Shown: in pieces, positions 52,919 to 63,509 of the stretch
Numbering within the stretch: the stretch's first letter is position 1
Layout: every line of letters begins with the position of its first letter
DNA from: Micropruina glycogenica
GTDB lineage: Bacteria; Actinomycetota; Actinomycetes; Propionibacteriales; Propionibacteriaceae
DNA length: 64,000 nucleotides
NCBI RefSeq assembly: GCF_900289045.1
Contig: NZ_LT985188.1
Coordinates: 2,108,001 to 2,172,000, forward strand
Reading direction: 5' to 3'
Translations under genes and position numbers: made by a program
The notes under the pieces: generated by a model
Databases searched by the model: none
The model's input: only the letters and a program-made list of their open reading frames with translations
Told to the model about the DNA's origin: nothing

Positions 52919-53953
52919 TCAGCCGGTGGTGTCGAGGCCGGTCAGCGGGCGCGGCGGCCAGAGCACCGGCACGTCGGTGACGAAGGCGCGCACGAGGTCG
53001 TCCGCACCCTCGAGCGCCGACAGTTCGTTGGCCGCGATCTCGGCCTCGATGCCGGCCCGTTGCGAGCGCACGCGCGGCGAGTTGTGCACCGCGTCGAGCA
53101 CCTCGCCCTCGACCAGCGACCACAGCCACTCGATCTGTTGGCGGGCCCGGCGCGGCTCCAATCCCCCGTGCTGTTCCAGGTACGCACGATGGTCGAGCAC
53201 GGCCTGCCAGACCTCGTCCAAACCCTTGCCGGTGAGCGACGACGAGGTGAGCACCGGTGGGCGCCTCGCGTTCGGGTCGGACGTGATCAGCTTCATGGCG
53301 ATGCTCAACTCGCGGGCGGTGACTCGCGCCTCGCCCTCGTGCTCGCCGTCGGCCTTGTTGACGGTGATCACGTCGGCCATCTCGAGAATGCCGCGCTTGA
53401 TGCCCTGCAACTGGTCGCCCGCCCGGGCCAGGGTGATCAGCAGAAACGTGTCGACCATGCCCGCCACGGCCACCTCGGACTGCCCTACGCCGACGGTCTC
53501 GACCAGCACCACGTCGAAGCCTGCGGCCTCCATCACGATCATCGACTCGCGGGTCGCCCGTGCCACCCCGCCCAGATGCCCCCCGGACGGCGACGGCCGC
53601 ACGTAGGCGTCCTCGGACTGGGTCAGCGCCGCCATGCGGGTGCGGTCGCCGAGAATCGACCCGCCGGTGCGCGACGACGACGGGTCGACGGCCAGCACCG
53701 CCACCCGATGCCCGGCCTCGATCAGCCGGACGCCCAGTGCGTCGATGAAGGTGGACTTGCCCGCCCCGGGCACGCCGGTGATGCCGACCCGCACCGACTG
53801 GCCGCTCGCGGGGCGCAGCAGCCGCAACAGCGTCTTGGTCTGCTCGCGGTGGTCGGCCCTGGACGACTCGACCAGGGTGATCGCCCGCGCGATGTGCGGA
53901 CGCGAGCCGGCCATCACCTGCTCGGCCAGTTCCGCCGGCTTCAACCTGCGCAT
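52919..53953 (-). CDS. meaB: Methylmalonyl-CoA mutase-associated GTPase
   Basis: A 344-residue G3E-family GTPase that guards methylmalonyl-CoA mutase from inactive cofactor. Walker A GVPGAGKSTF, DPSSSRTGGSILGDRTRM (switch I region), ETVGVGQSE (Walker B/G3) and NKADG (G4). It lies downstream of the mutase genes on the same strand, as usual. Confidence 0.93.
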   Translation of the reverse strand: MRRLKPAELAEQVMAGSRPHIARAITLVESSRADHREQTKTLLRLLRPASGQSVRVGITGVPGAGKSTFIDALGVRLIEAGHRVAVLAVDPSSSRTGGSILGDRTRMAALTQSEDAYVRPSPSGGHLGGVARATRESMIVMEAAGFDVVLVETVGVGQSEVAVAGMVDTFLLITLARAGDQLQGIKRGILEMADVITVNKADGEHEGEARVTARELSIAMKLITSDPNARRPPVLTSSSLTGKGLDEVWQAVLDHRAYLEQHGGLEPRRARQQIEWLWSLVEGEVLDAVHNSPRVRSQRAGIEAEIAANELSALEGADDLVRAFVTDVPVLWPPRPLTGLDTTG

Positions 53954-53978
53954 GCCCTCACTCTTTCACTCACCCACC

Positions 53979-54146
53979 GCTGGTCGAGCTCGTCGACACC
54001 CACGGCACCAGGTCTCGACAAGCTCGACCAACGACGTCGTCTTCGGCGCGCCGTGGACATCCCGATCCCCGTCGTCCCGGCTTGATCCGTGACCTCAGGT
54101 CGTGCGCATCCTGGCTCTTGAGATCCCGGCGTTCGCCGGGATGACG
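53979..54146. repeat. Repeat cluster with intact IS110 target
   Basis: Family A halves at 53979-54000, the intact target TCGACAAGCTCGACCAACGA at 54015-54034, a broken family B near 54070 and a full one at 54120-54146. Lies in the gap between mutB and meaB. Confidence 0.78.
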
Positions 54147-54161
54147 GAGTCCGAAGGCTGA

Positions 54162-56351
54162 CTACTCGTCTTCGAGGCGATCCCGCAGCTGTTGCAGCAA
54201 CTCGATCGCCGCCTCGGGAATCACCGTGCCCGGCGGGTAGATCGCGTCGGCACCCTTGGCCCGCAACTCGTCGAAGTCTTGCGCCGGAATCACACCGCCG
54301 ACCACGATCATCATGTCGTCGCGGCCCAGCGCGTCGAGTTCGGCGCGCAGCGCCGGCACCAGCGTCAGGTGCCCCGCCGCCAGCGACGACACCCCGACCA
54401 CGTGCACGTCCGCCTCGACCGCCTGCCTGGCCACCTCGGCCGGGGTCTGGAACAGCGGGCCGACGTCGACGTCGAAGCCGAGGTCGGCGAACGCGGTCGA
54501 GATCACCTTCTGGCCGCGGTCGTGGCCGTCCTGGCCCATCTTGGCCACCAGAATGCGGGGCCGGCGGCCCTCGACCTTCTCGAAGTCGGCCACCAGACCA
54601 CGGGCCTTCTCGACGCCCTGGGTCGAGCCCGACTCGCTGCGATACACGCCACTGATAGTACGGATCTGCGCGGTGTAGCGGCCGAAGACCTGCTCCAGCG
54701 CGTCCGAGATCTCGCCGACCGACGCAGACTTGCGGGCCGCGTCGATGGCCAGGTGCAGCAGGTTGCGGTCGGGGTCGGTCGGGTCGGGGTTGCCCGCGGC
54801 CCAGGTGAGCTTCTCAAGGGCCGCCCTGGTGACGGCTTCGTCGCGTTCGGCGCGCAGCCGTTGCAGCTTGGCGATCTGCTCGTCGCGCACCTTGGCGTTG
54901 TCGACCTTCAGCACCTCCGGCGGCTCGTCGTGCTCGACCAGGTATTTGTTGACGCCGATCAGCGGCTGCCGCCCGGAGTCGATGCGGGCCTGGGTGCGGG
55001 CCGCGGCCTCTTCGATGCGCATCTTGGGAATGCCGGCCTCGATCGCCTTGGCCATGCCGCCGGCGGCCTCGACCTCTTCGATCAGCCCCCACGCCTTGTT
55101 GGCCAGCTCGTAGGTGAGCCGCTCGACGTACGCCGAACCGGCCCACGGGTCGACGGTGCGCGTGGTGCCCGACTCCTGCTGAATGAACAGCTGGGTGTTG
55201 CGGGCGATGCGCGCCGAGAAGTCGGTCGGCAGGGCGATCGCCTCGTCGAGCGCGTTGGTGTGCAGCGACTGGGTGTGGCCCTGGGTGGCCGCCATCGCCT
55301 CGAGGCAGGTGCGGCCCACGTTGTTGAAGACGTCCTGGGCGGTCAGCGACCAGCCGGACGTCTGCGAGTGCGTCCGCAGGCTCATCGACTTGGGATTCGT
55401 CGGCCCGAACTGCCGGACGAGCCGTGCCCACAGCAGCCGCGCGGCGCGGAACTTGGCCACCTCCATGAAGAAGTTCATGCCCACGGCCCAGAAGAACGAC
55501 AACCGCGGCGCGAACTGGTCGACCTTCAGCCCGACCGATTCCCCGGCGCGGATGTACTCGACGCCGTCGGCCAGCGTGTAGGCCATCTCGATGTCGGCGG
55601 TCGCCCCGGCCTCTTGCATGTGGTAGCCCGAGATCGAGATCGAGTTGAACTTGGGCATGTTCGCGCTGGTGTAGGCGAAGATGTCGCTGATGATGCGCAT
55701 CGACGGCGCCGGCGGGTAGATGTAGGTGTTGCGAACCATGAACTCTTTCAGAATGTCGTTCTGAATGGTTCCGGCCAGCTGCGCGGGCGCCACTCCCTGT
55801 TCTTCGGCGGCCACCACGTAGAGCGCGAGAATCGGCAGCACCGCGCCGTTCATGGTCATCGACACCGACATCTGGTCGAGCGGAATGCCCTCGAACAGTT
55901 GCCGCATGTCGAGAATCGAATCGACCGCAACGCCGGCCATGCCGACGTCACCGGTGACCCGCGGGTGGTCGGAGTCGTAGCCGCGGTGGGTGGCCAGGTC
56001 GAACGCGATCGACAGGCCCTTCTGCCCGGCCGCCAGGTTGCGCCGGTAGAAGGCGTTGGACTCCTCGGCGGTCGAGAAGCCGGCGTACTGGCGAATCGTC
56101 CAGGGCTGGTTGACGTACATGGTGGCGTACGGGCCCCGCAGGAACGGCGGAATGCCGGGGTAGGTGCCCAGGAAGTCGAGCCCGGCGTAGGCCTCGTCGG
56201 CGTAGACCGGCGGTACCAGAATGTGCTCGGGGGTCTGCCAGCCCTTGCTGTACGAGGGCACCTGATCGATCAGCTCCTCCCACTGCTGGGCCGAGTCGGC
56301 GGGGGGCCGGTCCTCGCCCAGTTCGACGCTGTCGAAGCGCGGAACACTCAC
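54162..56351 (-). CDS. mutB: Methylmalonyl-CoA mutase large (alpha) subunit
   Basis: Interconverts succinyl-CoA and (R)-methylmalonyl-CoA with adenosylcobalamin. 729 residues: a TIM-barrel with [20 protein letters not shown] and a C-terminal B12-binding domain. [10 protein letters not shown] holds DxHxxG, with His610, the same number as the cobalt-binding His of the P. freudenreichii enzyme. VSSLAAGH and [10 protein letters not shown] are the other cobalamin contacts. It overlaps mutA by 4 bases. Confidence 0.96.
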   Translation of the reverse strand: MSVPRFDSVELGEDRPPADSAQQWEELIDQVPSYSKGWQTPEHILVPPVYADEAYAGLDFLGTYPGIPPFLRGPYATMYVNQPWTIRQYAGFSTAEESNAFYRRNLAAGQKGLSIAFDLATHRGYDSDHPRVTGDVGMAGVAVDSILDMRQLFEGIPLDQMSVSMTMNGAVLPILALYVVAAEEQGVAPAQLAGTIQNDILKEFMVRNTYIYPPAPSMRIISDIFAYTSANMPKFNSISISGYHMQEAGATADIEMAYTLADGVEYIRAGESVGLKVDQFAPRLSFFWAVGMNFFMEVAKFRAARLLWARLVRQFGPTNPKSMSLRTHSQTSGWSLTAQDVFNNVGRTCLEAMAATQGHTQSLHTNALDEAIALPTDFSARIARNTQLFIQQESGTTRTVDPWAGSAYVERLTYELANKAWGLIEEVEAAGGMAKAIEAGIPKMRIEEAAARTQARIDSGRQPLIGVNKYLVEHDEPPEVLKVDNAKVRDEQIAKLQRLRAERDEAVTRAALEKLTWAAGNPDPTDPDRNLLHLAIDAARKSASVGEISDALEQVFGRYTAQIRTISGVYRSESGSTQGVEKARGLVADFEKVEGRRPRILVAKMGQDGHDRGQKVISTAFADLGFDVDVGPLFQTPAEVARQAVEADVHVVGVSSLAAGHLTLVPALRAELDALGRDDMMIVVGGVIPAQDFDELRAKGADAIYPPGTVIPEAAIELLQQLRDRLEDE

Positions 56352-58207
56352 TTGGCTACTCCCAACTCGTCGAGCGTGCCGGCCAGGAAGCCGGCCACGT
56401 CCATGCCGTCGTAGATCTCGCCGTCGATCACGCTCGCGGCGTCGTCGGATCCGGTCTCTTTACTGCGTCCGGCGATCAGCACGGTGCGCACACCGGCGCC
56501 CTTCAGGGCCGTTGCGACCTCGATCGCCTGCTTGGCGTACACCTTGGCCGAACTGCACAGCACCACCGTGCGCGCGCCCGCGGCCTGCACCTGCTGCACG
56601 ATCTCGTCAGCCGTGCCGCCCTCGCTCTGCGGATGATCGATGCCGGCCACCAGCAGCACGTTCGAGGTGAACTGCTCACGCGGGCCGAAGTCGCGCCGGG
56701 CACCCAGGCAGGCCATGAACACCACCGGCTTCGGGTCCGCCGTTGCCACCCGGTCGCGCAACGCCTCGAACACCTCGCTGTCGCGGTGGGCCTGCAGGCC
56801 GCCGTTGGCGGGCGCCTCGGGCCGGGGCCGGACGTCCAACGGCTGCTCGTTGCTGCCGGGGAACATCGACACCCCGGTGATCGGCTGACGCCGATTCGCC
56901 AGCCGGACGGCGCGGGCCGCGGTGGTCTCGTCGAGCCACTGGGCGACCAACCCGTCGGCCAACGCCTGCGCCATGCCGCCCGCGGCTTCGAGCTGCTGGA
57001 ACCGCGCCCACGCCTTGGCGGCCAACTGGTCGGTGAGGCTCTCGACGTACCACGAGCCACCGGCCGGGTCGGCCACCCGACCCAGGTTCGACTCCTCGGC
57101 CGCCAGCAACTGCAGGTTGCGGGCCATGCGCCGCGAGAACGGCGTCGGCAGGCCCCACGCGGTGTCGTGCGGCAGCACGGTGATCGACTCGGCTCCGCCG
57201 ACGGCGGCGGCGAAGGTGGCGATGGTGCCGCGCAGCAGGTTCACGAACGGGTCGTCGCGGGTGATCATGCGCCGCGACGTGACGGCCAGCTGAATCGCAC
57301 CCCGCTTGGCGGCGGGCACGCCGGCCACCTCGCCGACCCGCGCCCACAGGCGGCGCAGTGCGCGCAGCCGGGCGATGGTCATGAACTGGTCGGCGTTGGT
57401 CGGCACCCGGAACGCGATCTGGCTGAACACCGACTCGGCGTCGATGCCGGCCGCTTCGAGGTCGCGCAGGTACTCCACGCCGGTCGCGACGGCGAAGGCG
57501 AGCACGTCGACGTCCCCGGCGCCGGCGTCGTCGTAGACCAGGGTGTCGACGGCGATGGCGCGGGCTTTGGGAAACTCGGCCAGCGCGGTGGCCACCCACG
57601 CGCGCTGCGGCCCGAAGTCGGGCGCCTCGCCGCTGAGGGCCGCGTGGCCGATGGCGTCCAGGCCCAGGCTGCCGCCGACTTCGGACGACTTTCCGCTGGC
57701 GCGCCAGACGTTCGCGAGCGCGTCGGCGGCGGCAGCTTGGTCGGTGCGGCTGCTGACCCGCAGGCGGGCCAGTTCGGGCATCACGCCGGCGAGCACGGCG
57801 GCCACATCGGCCGCGGCGATGGCGTCGGGGTCGACCCGCAACCACAGCGAGATCGCGCCGCGCTGAAGGTCGTCGAGCACCGCCGTGTTGCTGAAGGCGA
57901 CGTCGCCGTCTTCGTGCAGCTGGGTTACGTCCCAGGCGTGAATGGTGCCGGTGCGCAGCGAGGTGCCGCGGGTGAACGGCATCACGCCGGGGTGCCCAAG
58001 ATCGGGCTGCTCATCAGTCTTCGTATATAGGGGGTCGATGACGAGCTCGTCCACGGTGGTCGTGGTGAGTCGCTTCATCGCTTGCTCGATCGAGAGTTCC
58101 TTGCCCTCTGGACGGCGCCGGTTCAGCACCTTGAGGACCTCGGTCTCCCAGTCCTGGCGGCTCGGCGCGGTGAAATCGCCGGCCAGCGTGAGCGGGGAAT
58201 CGGTCAT
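56348..58207 (-). CDS. mutA: Methylmalonyl-CoA mutase small (beta) subunit
   Basis: A 619-residue noncatalytic partner of MutB. The barrel is recognisable ([20 protein letters not shown], then [20 protein letters not shown]), but the C-terminal domain lacks DxHxxG ([17 protein letters not shown]), as in known small subunits. The frame runs 16 codons further upstream; ATG 58207 is preferred since TAGGCT ends 7 bases before it. First gene of the mutA-mutB operon. Confidence 0.94.
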   Translation of the reverse strand: MTDSPLTLAGDFTAPSRQDWETEVLKVLNRRRPEGKELSIEQAMKRLTTTTVDELVIDPLYTKTDEQPDLGHPGVMPFTRGTSLRTGTIHAWDVTQLHEDGDVAFSNTAVLDDLQRGAISLWLRVDPDAIAAADVAAVLAGVMPELARLRVSSRTDQAAAADALANVWRASGKSSEVGGSLGLDAIGHAALSGEAPDFGPQRAWVATALAEFPKARAIAVDTLVYDDAGAGDVDVLAFAVATGVEYLRDLEAAGIDAESVFSQIAFRVPTNADQFMTIARLRALRRLWARVGEVAGVPAAKRGAIQLAVTSRRMITRDDPFVNLLRGTIATFAAAVGGAESITVLPHDTAWGLPTPFSRRMARNLQLLAAEESNLGRVADPAGGSWYVESLTDQLAAKAWARFQQLEAAGGMAQALADGLVAQWLDETTAARAVRLANRRQPITGVSMFPGSNEQPLDVRPRPEAPANGGLQAHRDSEVFEALRDRVATADPKPVVFMACLGARRDFGPREQFTSNVLLVAGIDHPQSEGGTADEIVQQVQAAGARTVVLCSSAKVYAKQAIEVATALKGAGVRTVLIAGRSKETGSDDAASVIDGEIYDGMDVAGFLAGTLDELGVAK

Positions 58208-58214
58208 GCCGATC

Positions 58215-58220
58215 AGCCTA
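58215..58220 (-). promoter_or_regulatory. -10 box TAGGCT for mutA
   Basis: Minus-strand TAGGCT ends 7 bases before ATG 58207, suggesting a leaderless mutase mRNA. No cobalamin riboswitch-like sequence is visible upstream. Confidence 0.55.
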
Positions 58221-58318
58221 GAACGCGGCCCTTGGTTCGCGCTGCGCTTACGCATAATGCGTAGTTCGGCGGGCGACGCCGTCTCGCGGACTGGGATTTT
58301 CGTCGGTCGACACGTTCA

Positions 58319-58403
58319 CGTCGTCCCGGCGGACGCCGGGATCTCCAAACGCACGTCCCCAGATGGTTCACGTTCGAGATCCCGGGGCAAGCCCGGGATG
58401 ACG
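58319..58403. repeat. Two family B repeats, facing each other
   Basis: Cores CCCGGCGGACGCCGGG (about 58324-58339) and CCCGGGGCAAGCCCGGG (about 58381-58397), in opposite orientations between the mutase operon and the phosphotransferase gene. Confidence 0.75.
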
Positions 58404-58411
58404 TGGCGGGG

Positions 58412-59632
58412 TCAGCCGACCTGACGCACCAGTGCTTCCGCCGAGGCGATCATGCGCAGCGTCTCCCACTCCCACTCGGGCTCCTGACCGCGAAAAGGTC
58501 CCGTCGCCAGCGAGATGATCACCGCCGCGGCCCGCAGCCGCAGTTCCAGCGGGTCGACCCTGGTGTCGAACACCGGCACCCAGGTGCGAATCAGCCGGTG
58601 CACCTTGGCCTCTTGCGCCGGATTCATGCGTTGAATGGTCGACAGGTGCGCGATCAGGCAGGCCAGGTCATCGGCCCGCCGTCCGGGGCCGACGGTGTCG
58701 ACGTCGAGAATGCCGACGATGCGTCCGCCCGACACATGCACCTGACCCTCGTGAAAGTCGCCGTGCGTCGGGTCGTTGCCCAGCGGCACCGACGCCAGGC
58801 CCTCGGCGATCTGGTCGGTGAGCCAGGCCAGTTTGTCGGTGGCGCTGGGCACGGCGGCGGCGACCATCTGGGAGTAGTGCTGCACCGCGTCGGTCCAGGG
58901 CGGACGGCGTTCGAGCTTGGTCACGCTCATCGGCATCGCGTCGAGCAGGTGAATCAGGTCTTCGGCCGTGCAGGGGTCGGTCTCGTCGAACACCGCCTTG
59001 GCCAGGGGGCGTCCGTCGAGGTTGTGCAGCAGCAGCAGCGCGTCGTCGGTGGTCGCCGCGATGCGAGGGGCCGGTACCCCGGCGGCCAGCAGCAGTTCGT
59101 GCCGCCGCACCACGTCACCGAACAGCCGCTCGCGCAGCACCTTGCAGTAGAGCACCACCGGTTCGGGCTCGACGTCGACCCGCAGCACAGCCCGGCGCCG
59201 GGGACGGTAGCCGATCATGCGCAGCGACACCTCGTGGGCGGCCACCGGCCGGCCCAGTACGTCGTGTTCGGTGAGAATGCCGGCCATCTGCTCGGTGTAG
59301 GCGGCGCGGGCCAGGCCGGGCAGGTCGGGGTCGTTGGGGTAGATCCACACCGCGACCTCGCGCTCACCGTCGGCGAAGATCTCGGCCTTGGTGTCTGAGG
59401 CCGCGGGGCCGGACGCGCGGGCGCTCACCCCCAGCAGCTCGTCACGTTCGCCGTAGGGCCAGGCCACCGTTGCCGAGTAGGTGGCGGTGGTGGACTGGTT
59501 GGGGTTGGCGTCCACATGGTCGAGCGCCCAGCCGATCAGCCGGCCCCCGGCATGCTCCACGGCGGCACCCAGCAACTCCCCCACCTCGGTCGAGGTGAGG
59601 AGCTGCGAGCCGTCGGGGTCATGATCGGTCAT
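58412..59632 (-). CDS. Phosphotransferase-fold kinase, maltokinase-like
   Basis: A 406-residue protein of the APH fold. Catalytic loop THGDFHEGQVHV, with Gln where APHs have Asn, a feature of maltokinase-type enzymes, and GILDVDTVGPGRRADDLACL. Could make a sugar-1-phosphate for glycogen/trehalose paths, or be another small-molecule kinase. Its ATG overlaps the CBS-domain gene by 14 bases, so it is second in that operon. Confidence 0.78.
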   Translation of the reverse strand: MTDHDPDGSQLLTSTEVGELLGAAVEHAGGRLIGWALDHVDANPNQSTTATYSATVAWPYGERDELLGVSARASGPAASDTKAEIFADGEREVAVWIYPNDPDLPGLARAAYTEQMAGILTEHDVLGRPVAAHEVSLRMIGYRPRRRAVLRVDVEPEPVVLYCKVLRERLFGDVVRRHELLLAAGVPAPRIAATTDDALLLLHNLDGRPLAKAVFDETDPCTAEDLIHLLDAMPMSVTKLERRPPWTDAVQHYSQMVAAAVPSATDKLAWLTDQIAEGLASVPLGNDPTHGDFHEGQVHVSGGRIVGILDVDTVGPGRRADDLACLIAHLSTIQRMNPAQEAKVHRLIRTWVPVFDTRVDPLELRLRAAAVIISLATGPFRGQEPEWEWETLRMIASAEALVRQVG

Positions 59633-60962
59633 CGGCGCCCGGTTCAGGCGTGGTACCGAGTCGGCGCACCTTGATGCGGGCCGCGCGCCGTCCGTCGAGT
59701 TCGGTGACCGTGAACTCGAAGGTTTCGGGTTCGGCCTCGCCCATCTCCACCGGGTCGAGCAGCACCTCGACCGAATCGCCCAGCTCGGGCAGGTGACCCA
59801 GATGCGCCATCACGAACCCCGCGACGGTGTCGTAGGGACCCTCGGGTAGTACGTAGCCGTTGGTCTCGCCGAACTCTTCGATGGTTTCGAGCCCGTCCAC
59901 CTCAGAACTGGACGGCGACATGACCGGCGCCTCGGTCGGCCGGTCGAACTCGTCGGAGATGTCGCCGACCAGCTCTTCGACGAGGTCTTCCATGGTGACG
60001 ATGCCCGCCGTGCCACCGTACTCGTCGCGCACGATCACCAGGTGGGCGTTGGCGGCACGCAGTTCTGACAGCGCCCGCAGGATCTTCATCGTGTGCGGCA
60101 GCGACTCAACCGGCCGCACGAGTTGCCGAACGGGTGCGTTGCGCGCCGTGGGGTCGAGGTCGAACAGGTCGCGAACGTGCACGAAGCCGAGCACGTCGTC
60201 GACGTCTTCGCCGATCACCGGGTAGCGGCTGTGCGGTGAATCCTGAAAAGCGCGAATGGCCTTGTAAGCAGGCATGTCACCCGACAGAAAATCGACTTCG
60301 GTGCGCGGCACCATCGCCTCGCGCAGGCTCACCTGGCCGGCGGCGAACACCTCGTCGACGATCTGACGTTCCTCGTCGCCCAGGGTGCTCGATGAGGTGA
60401 CCATCGCTCGCAGCTCTTCGTCGGTGACCTCTTCGCGGCCGGCCCTGGGGTCACCGCCCAGCACTCGCACCAACCCGTTGGTCGACACGCCGAGAAACCA
60501 GATCACCGGACGGGTGACGGTGGCGATCGCGTTCACCAGCGGCGCCAGCGCCATGGCGAAGCTCTCGGCGCTCTGCATGGCCAGCCGCTTGGCGGTGAGT
60601 TCGCCGATCACGATCGAGAAGTAGCTGATCACGATGGTGATCACGATGAGCGAGATCGGCCCGGCCCACCCCTCGGGCACGCCCCAGCCCATCAGCACCG
60701 CAGACAGCGGCTCTTCGAGGGTCGCCCCGCCGAACGCAGCGGACAGGAAGCCCGACAGGGTGACGCCGATCTGCACCGCCGACAGAAAGCGGTTGGGGTT
60801 CGCAGCCAGACCGGCCACCGTCTTGCCCCTGGTGCCGCGGGTCGACAGCTGCTTGACCTGGCTTTCGCGCAGCGACACCAGAGCCATTTCAGCGGCCGCG
60901 AAGACCCCTCCGATGATGATGAACACCAGGATCAGCAGAATGTTGCTGACGACTGCGTTCAT
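59619..60962 (-). CDS. Hemolysin-C/CNNM-type CBS-domain membrane protein
   Basis: A 447-residue protein. CNNM transmembrane domain (about 1-190: [20 protein letters not shown] and [17 protein letters not shown]), then two CBS domains ([20 protein letters not shown] and [20 protein letters not shown]), then a C-terminal CorC/HlyC domain. These proteins are linked to magnesium/cobalt export. ATG 60962 with a GAGG site upstream and a normal leader. Confidence 0.9.
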   Translation of the reverse strand: MNAVVSNILLILVFIIIGGVFAAAEMALVSLRESQVKQLSTRGTRGKTVAGLAANPNRFLSAVQIGVTLSGFLSAAFGGATLEEPLSAVLMGWGVPEGWAGPISLIVITIVISYFSIVIGELTAKRLAMQSAESFAMALAPLVNAIATVTRPVIWFLGVSTNGLVRVLGGDPRAGREEVTDEELRAMVTSSSTLGDEERQIVDEVFAAGQVSLREAMVPRTEVDFLSGDMPAYKAIRAFQDSPHSRYPVIGEDVDDVLGFVHVRDLFDLDPTARNAPVRQLVRPVESLPHTMKILRALSELRAANAHLVIVRDEYGGTAGIVTMEDLVEELVGDISDEFDRPTEAPVMSPSSSEVDGLETIEEFGETNGYVLPEGPYDTVAGFVMAHLGHLPELGDSVEVLLDPVEMGEAEPETFEFTVTELDGRRAARIKVRRLGTTPEPGADDRS

Positions 60963-61063
60963 CGGCTCGCCTCGATCACCGGCACAGCTTATCGGCGCAC
61001 GCGGACGTGTACCCACACCCGTCGCAGCCGCGCAGGGCAGACGCGAACCGGGTGACGGGTGGG

Positions 61064-61069
61064 TACAGT
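61064..61069 (+). promoter_or_regulatory. -10 box TACAGT
   Basis: TACAGT ends 7 bases before the GTG at 61077; this picks it over earlier GTGs at 61059 and 61068. Confidence 0.55.
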
Positions 61070-61076
61070 GACGGCC

Positions 61077-62327
61077 GTGTCAGCGACCGTTCCCGGGCCG
61101 TTCACCTTCGCGAAGGGCAATGCCGCGAAGCTCGCCGCGGTGCCGCGCTATGCCACCGGCGGGCTGCGCACCCGGTTTCGCAATCGCGACGCGCACCTGT
61201 GGGCGTTCGGCAGCGCGTTCGGCCTGGCCGACGGCGCCCTGGCGCTGTTGCGGGCGGCCCGGCGCCTCGACCCGTCGCTGCGCCTGGTGTGGCTGGTGGG
61301 CAACGAGCAGCAGGCACGGCGGGCCCGCTCGCTGGGCATCGAATGGGCGGCCAAAGACAGCCGCGATGGCTTCGAGGTCACGGCCACCGCCCGGGTGGTC
61401 ACCATCACCCACGGGTTCGGCGACGTGAACCGTTACGCGGTCGGCGGTGCGACCATCGCTCAGTTGTGGCACGGCTCGCCGCTGAAGAAGCTGCACGCCG
61501 ACTCCCCCGCCGCGTTGTCGCTCGGCCCCTTGAGCCGAGTCCCCGCGGCCGGTGGGCTGATGCGGCGGGCCTATCGCATGGGCACCCGGCGGATCAGCCT
61601 GCTGCCGGTGGCGGCTGACGAGTTCGTGCCGTCCATGTGCAGCGCGTTCGACCTGACCCCACAGCAGGTGCGGGTGCTCGGCGAACCACGCACCGACGTG
61701 CTGTTCCGCGGCAGCCCGGCCGGACGCCGGGCCGCGGCGCGCGAACTGCTCGAGCGGGCCGTCCCCGGCCTGGCCGGGCGCCGGGCGATTCTGTACGCCC
61801 CCACGTGGCGCGACGGCGAACCCGACCCGGGGGTTCCGACTGAGCAGCAGTGGCGTCGCATCGACTCGTGGTGCGCCGGCACCGACAGCGTGCTGCTGAT
61901 TCGGCCGCACCCGCTGGGTGTGGGTTCGTACACCCATGCGTCACGGCATGTGCACCTGATTCCTCCGTCGCTGCTGCCCGAATCGATGCCGCTGCTGTGG
62001 GGAGTGGACGCCCTGGTGACCGACTACTCCTCAGTGCTGTTCGACTTCGCGGTGACCGGCGGGCCGATGGTGTTTCTGGCGCCCGACCTGGAGCACTACG
62101 GCGCCACCCGCGGGCTGTACCTCGACTACGCGCAGGTCACCGGCGGCCGCTGGCAGCAGAACTGGGACGGCGTGCTCGACGCCCTGGAGCGGCTCGACAA
62201 CAACACGGCGGTCAAGGATCGGGCATTGGCGCACACCGCCAAGGTGGCGGCTCTGGCCCACCGGCACACCGACGGACGCAGCGCCAAGCGGGTAGCCGGC
62301 TACTTGCTGGAGCTCACCAGCCGTTAG
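61077..62327 (+). CDS. CDP-glycerol glycerophosphotransferase family (TagF-like)
   Basis: A 416-residue protein of the CDP-glycerol:poly(glycerophosphate) glycerophosphotransferase family, which builds teichoic-acid-like polymers. QLWHGSPLKKLHADSP is the family signature; YAPTWRDGEPDPG, LIRPHPLG and DALVTDYSSVLFDFAVTGGP follow, holding the catalytic His and Asp/Ser sites. It acts at the inner face of the membrane on a lipid acceptor. Polyol used is unknown. Confidence 0.88.
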   Translation: MSATVPGPFTFAKGNAAKLAAVPRYATGGLRTRFRNRDAHLWAFGSAFGLADGALALLRAARRLDPSLRLVWLVGNEQQARRARSLGIEWAAKDSRDGFEVTATARVVTITHGFGDVNRYAVGGATIAQLWHGSPLKKLHADSPAALSLGPLSRVPAAGGLMRRAYRMGTRRISLLPVAADEFVPSMCSAFDLTPQQVRVLGEPRTDVLFRGSPAGRRAAARELLERAVPGLAGRRAILYAPTWRDGEPDPGVPTEQQWRRIDSWCAGTDSVLLIRPHPLGVGSYTHASRHVHLIPPSLLPESMPLLWGVDALVTDYSSVLFDFAVTGGPMVFLAPDLEHYGATRGLYLDYAQVTGGRWQQNWDGVLDALERLDNNTAVKDRALAHTAKVAALAHRHTDGRSAKRVAGYLLELTSR

Positions 62328-62333
62328 TCGGTG

Positions 62334-62396
62334 GTCGAGGGTGTGCTGTTGGTTGAGCCTGTCGAGACCCACCTCGTGGGTCGAGCCTGTTGAGTT
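62334..62396. repeat. Family A repeat pair, degenerate
   Basis: TGTTGGTTGAGCCTGTCGAG (62346-62365), then GTGGGTCGAGCCTGTTGAG, in the convergent spacer. Confidence 0.65.
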
Positions 62397-62443
62397 GCCA
62401 CCCGGGCTGACCAGCCTGCCTGCTGGCAGCCGGTCGTCGACGA

Positions 62444-63487
62444 TCACGCCTTCGACTTGGTGAGCCGCGAGGTGTCGACTGTGGTTTCGGCCCCGGTCAG
62501 CAGGCCTCGAATGAACCCCGCCCCCCACGACAGGTGCATGATGCCGAGCACCGCCACGTTCAGCGCCCACTCACGCAGGTTTGCAGCACCCAGCGACTTG
62601 GCCGACACCCACCCCAGGCCGGCCGCGTAAGCCAGCGGTGCTGCGTGCACGACGCTTGCGGTGCGTCCGAGCCGTCCGGGCAGCAGCCCGTTCAGTTGCG
62701 CCACGGTCACCACGGCCGAGGCGCCCAGTGCCACCACCACCAGCGGCGGCGGCAGGTACTTCAGCGGCGTGCGGCGCTGCTCGCGAATCAGGTGCCCCCG
62801 CCACACCCCGGTGGCGAACATCTGCCGGCGCAGGGTGGCCGGCTTCGCCCGCGGCCAGTAGGTGACGGCGACATCGGGGGTGTACCAGATCAGGTGCCCG
62901 GCGGCGAGAATGCGCGAGTTGAGTTCCCAGTCCTCAGCCCGGCGCAGCGTCTCGTCGTAGCCGCCCACCTGCTCGAGCACCTCGCGCCGAAACACCCCCA
63001 GGTAGGCCGAATCGGACGGCCCCGCCTGCTTCGCCCCGTGGTACTGGCCCCCGCCGAGCCCCCACGGCGAGTTGTACGCGCGGGCGACCGCCGACTGAAA
63101 GGGCGTGCGGCCCTTGGCGTGCATCACGCCGCCGACGTTCACCGCGCCGGTCTGGTTGAGCAGGCCGACCATGGTGAGGGTGTAGTTCTCGGGCAGTTCG
63201 GCGTGCGCGTCGACCCGCACCACGATGGGGTGCCGGCTGGCGGCGATGGCCAGATTCAGCCCCACCGGAATGTCGTTGGCCGGGTTGCCGACCAGCCGCA
63301 CACGGTCGTCGGCGGCGGCGAGTTCGTGGGCGATCTCGGTGGTGCGGTCGGTGGACGCTCCGAGCGCGATGACCAGTTCGGCCTCGGCCGGGTAGCTCTG
63401 CGACAGCACCGCCGCCACCGCGTCGGCCAGGTAGCCCTCTTCGTTCAGCACCGGCATCACGTAGCTGACGGGAGGAAACTCGCTCAC
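62444..63487 (-). CDS. Family 2 glycosyltransferase, ExoA-like
   Basis: A 347-residue GT2 enzyme. N-terminal catalytic domain: YVMPVLNEEGYLADAVAAVL, then VRVDAHAELPENY (D-x-D-type site) and RRAEDWELNSRILAAG (E-D motif). The C-terminus has about two to four membrane segments. It resembles succinoglycan ExoA and other lipid-linked-sugar glycosyltransferases. Start GTG with a -10 box 6 bases upstream. Confidence 0.88.
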   Translation of the reverse strand: MSEFPPVSYVMPVLNEEGYLADAVAAVLSQSYPAEAELVIALGASTDRTTEIAHELAAADDRVRLVGNPANDIPVGLNLAIAASRHPIVVRVDAHAELPENYTLTMVGLLNQTGAVNVGGVMHAKGRTPFQSAVARAYNSPWGLGGGQYHGAKQAGPSDSAYLGVFRREVLEQVGGYDETLRRAEDWELNSRILAAGHLIWYTPDVAVTYWPRAKPATLRRQMFATGVWRGHLIREQRRTPLKYLPPPLVVVALGASAVVTVAQLNGLLPGRLGRTASVVHAAPLAYAAGLGWVSAKSLGAANLREWALNVAVLGIMHLSWGAGFIRGLLTGAETTVDTSRLTKSKA

Positions 63488-63493
63488 CCGGCG

Positions 63494-63499
63494 AGGCTA
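63494..63499 (-). promoter_or_regulatory. -10 box TAGCCT
   Basis: Minus-strand TAGCCT ends 6 bases before the GTG at 63487. Confidence 0.5.
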
Positions 63500-63509
63500 T
63501 CGCGAGCAG

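Noticed and set aside
54192-56414. A 740-codon open frame on the plus strand opposite mutB
   Set aside because: High-GC antisense shadow: its sequence has Arg/His/Val bias and no family motifs, while mutB on the other strand is certain.
58208-58411. Cobalamin riboswitch before the mutase genes
   Set aside because: No B12-box-like conserved segment is visible, and the -10 box lies too close to the start for a leader.
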